Source of the DNA: Bradyrhizobium erythrophlei
GTDB lineage: Bacteria; Pseudomonadota; Alphaproteobacteria; Rhizobiales; Xanthobacteraceae
Direction of reading: 5' to 3'
NCBI GenBank assembly: GCA_900129675.1
Contig: FSRD01000001.1
Location: 2,407,501-2,471,500 of the forward strand
DNA: 64,000 nt
A program made the translations under genes and the position numbers. Numbering within the stretch: the first letter of the stretch is position 1; each line of letters opens with the position of its first letter. The notes below the pieces were generated by a model. The model was given only the letters and a program-made list of their open reading frames with translations, made no database searches and was not told where the DNA came from. Shown piece after piece: positions 63,208 to 64,000 of the stretch.

Positions 63208-64000
63208 ATGTTTCCGAAGCCGAAATCCGTGCTGGTTCCGAATACCTATGCCTTTGAATCCGAGCCGATGGTGAAGGCGACCGGCTTTCGCGAATATGAC
63301 GCGCGCTGGCTGTTCAACAAGGAAATCAACCTGATGGGCATTCAGGCGCTGGGCATGGGGCTCGGCGCGCTGATCGCGGAATTGGGCCCCAAACAGGAGA
63401 TTGTCACCGGCCACGATTTCCGCGGCTATTCGGCCTCGATCAAATACGCGCTGATTTCGGGGCTGATGGCGTCGGGCTGCAGGGTCCACGATATCGGCCT
63501 CTGCATGACGCCGATGGCCTATTTCGCCCAGTTCGACCTCGACGTGCCCTGCGTCGCGATGGTGACGGCGTCGCACAACGACAATGGCTGGACCGGCGTC
63601 AAGATGGGCGTCAACCGTCCGCTGACCTTCGGCCCCGACGAGATGACGCGGCTGAAGGAGATCGTGCTCAACGCCGATTTCAAGAACAAGGCCGGCGGCT
63701 CGTATCAATTCCACGAAGACTTTCCGGCGCGCTATATCGCCGATCTCACCAAACGCCCGAAGCTGAAGCGCAAGCTGAAGGTCGTGGTCGCCTGCGGCAA
63801 CGGCACTGCCGGTGCGTTTGCACCGCAGGTGATGGAAGCGATCGGCTGCGAAGTTGTGCCGCTCGACACCGAGCTCGATTACACCTTTCCGAAATACAAT
63901 CCGAACCCCGAAGATATGGAGATGCTGCACGCGATCCGCGACGCGGTACTCGCGCACAAGGCGGATGTCGGCCTTGGCTTCGACGGCGACGGCGACCGCT
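63208..64000 (+). CDS. Phosphomannomutase/phosphoglucomutase, 3' end outside window
   Basis: The first 264 codons of an alpha-D-phosphohexomutase. The start is ATG 63208 (MFPKPKSVLVPNTYAFESEP). GFREYDARWLFNKEIN matches the domain 1 opening, the phosphoserine loop is MVTASHNDNGWTGVKMG, and the metal loop GFDGDGDR is reached just before the window ends. The gene runs off the edge. It interconverts mannose- or glucose-6-phosphate with the 1-phosphates for nucleotide-sugar synthesis, fitting the nearby ugd. Function as PMM versus PGM cannot be separated here. Confidence 0.93.
   Translation, partial: MFPKPKSVLVPNTYAFESEPMVKATGFREYDARWLFNKEINLMGIQALGMGLGALIAELGPKQEIVTGHDFRGYSASIKYALISGLMASGCRVHDIGLCMTPMAYFAQFDLDVPCVAMVTASHNDNGWTGVKMGVNRPLTFGPDEMTRLKEIVLNADFKNKAGGSYQFHEDFPARYIADLTKRPKLKRKLKVVVACGNGTAGAFAPQVMEAIGCEVVPLDTELDYTFPKYNPNPEDMEMLHAIRDAVLAHKADVGLGFDGDGDR

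Overview
This window is a 64 kb stretch of chromosome from a GC-rich alphaproteobacterium, most likely Bradyrhizobium or a close relative in the Nitrobacteraceae. The grounds are the gene order chvI-chvG-hprK-EIIA-HPr with pckA close by (typical of Rhizobiales), the general protein style, and several families of palindromic intergenic repeats of the kind common in Bradyrhizobium and Rhodopseudomonas. Nothing was compared with a database. I saw no tRNA, rRNA, CRISPR array, integrase or complete insertion sequence, so this looks like resident chromosome with local decay rather than an integrated island.

Layout. 1-7.8 kb: the end of an SDR gene, a LysR regulator, map, an MscS channel, a K+/H+ antiporter, dodecin and small proteins. 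7.8-9 kb: a long hairpin, a roughly 660-bp dispersed repeat and a REP unit. 9-11.2 kb: a GrdB-like protein with Cys where the anaerobic enzyme has selenocysteine, then a class III CoA transferase. 11.4-15.5 kb: four exported proteins in a row (Tat-type flavin amine oxidase, cytochrome c, RidA, M20 hydrolase) that read as one periplasmic amine-oxidising unit. 15.5-18.5 kb: molybdate uptake (molbindin, a secreted unknown, modA, modB, modC), with a ModC lacking its usual molybdate-binding tail. 18.7-22.5 kb: mepA, an L,D-transpeptidase remnant and a PAS-GGDEF-EAL protein. 22.5-24.5 kb: REP units, the second inverted copy of the long repeat, and an orphan ABC binding protein.

24.8-29.2 kb: an FMN reductase and a periplasmic redox cluster (di-heme peroxidase, sulfite-oxidase-type Mo enzyme, cytochrome c, GlcG-like protein). 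29.3-33.6 kb: a DUF1801 remnant, a chemoreceptor, an acyl-CoA dehydrogenase-like flavoprotein and a decayed MazEF pair with an intact palindrome. 33.6-37.2 kb: lepA and a GT39 membrane glycosyltransferase. 37.3-44.4 kb: the ChvGI/HprK/PTS regulatory cluster, HugZ and pckA, with a perfect FNR/FixK-type box in the pckA leader. 44.5-53.5 kb: arginase, a frameshifted thioesterase, glycogen phosphorylase, small unknown proteins, a DUF2865 protein, pyrE, a GST and a LysE exporter. 53.8-64 kb: polA (proofreading residues lost), an acyltransferase, ugd, hrpB, an aspartic protease and the start of a phosphomannomutase.

How the parts fit. ModABC could supply molybdate for the Mo enzyme at 27-28 kb, whose electrons would pass to the cytochrome c encoded next to it. 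The amine oxidase unit uses the same logic: a Tat-exported flavoenzyme, a cytochrome c acceptor and an imine hydrolase. Ugd and the phosphomannomutase/phosphoglucomutase belong to nucleotide-sugar supply for surface polysaccharide; the acyltransferase and GT39 enzyme may modify such polymers. Decayed genes (L,D-transpeptidase, DUF1801, MazEF, thioesterase) and REP units are scattered through the window.
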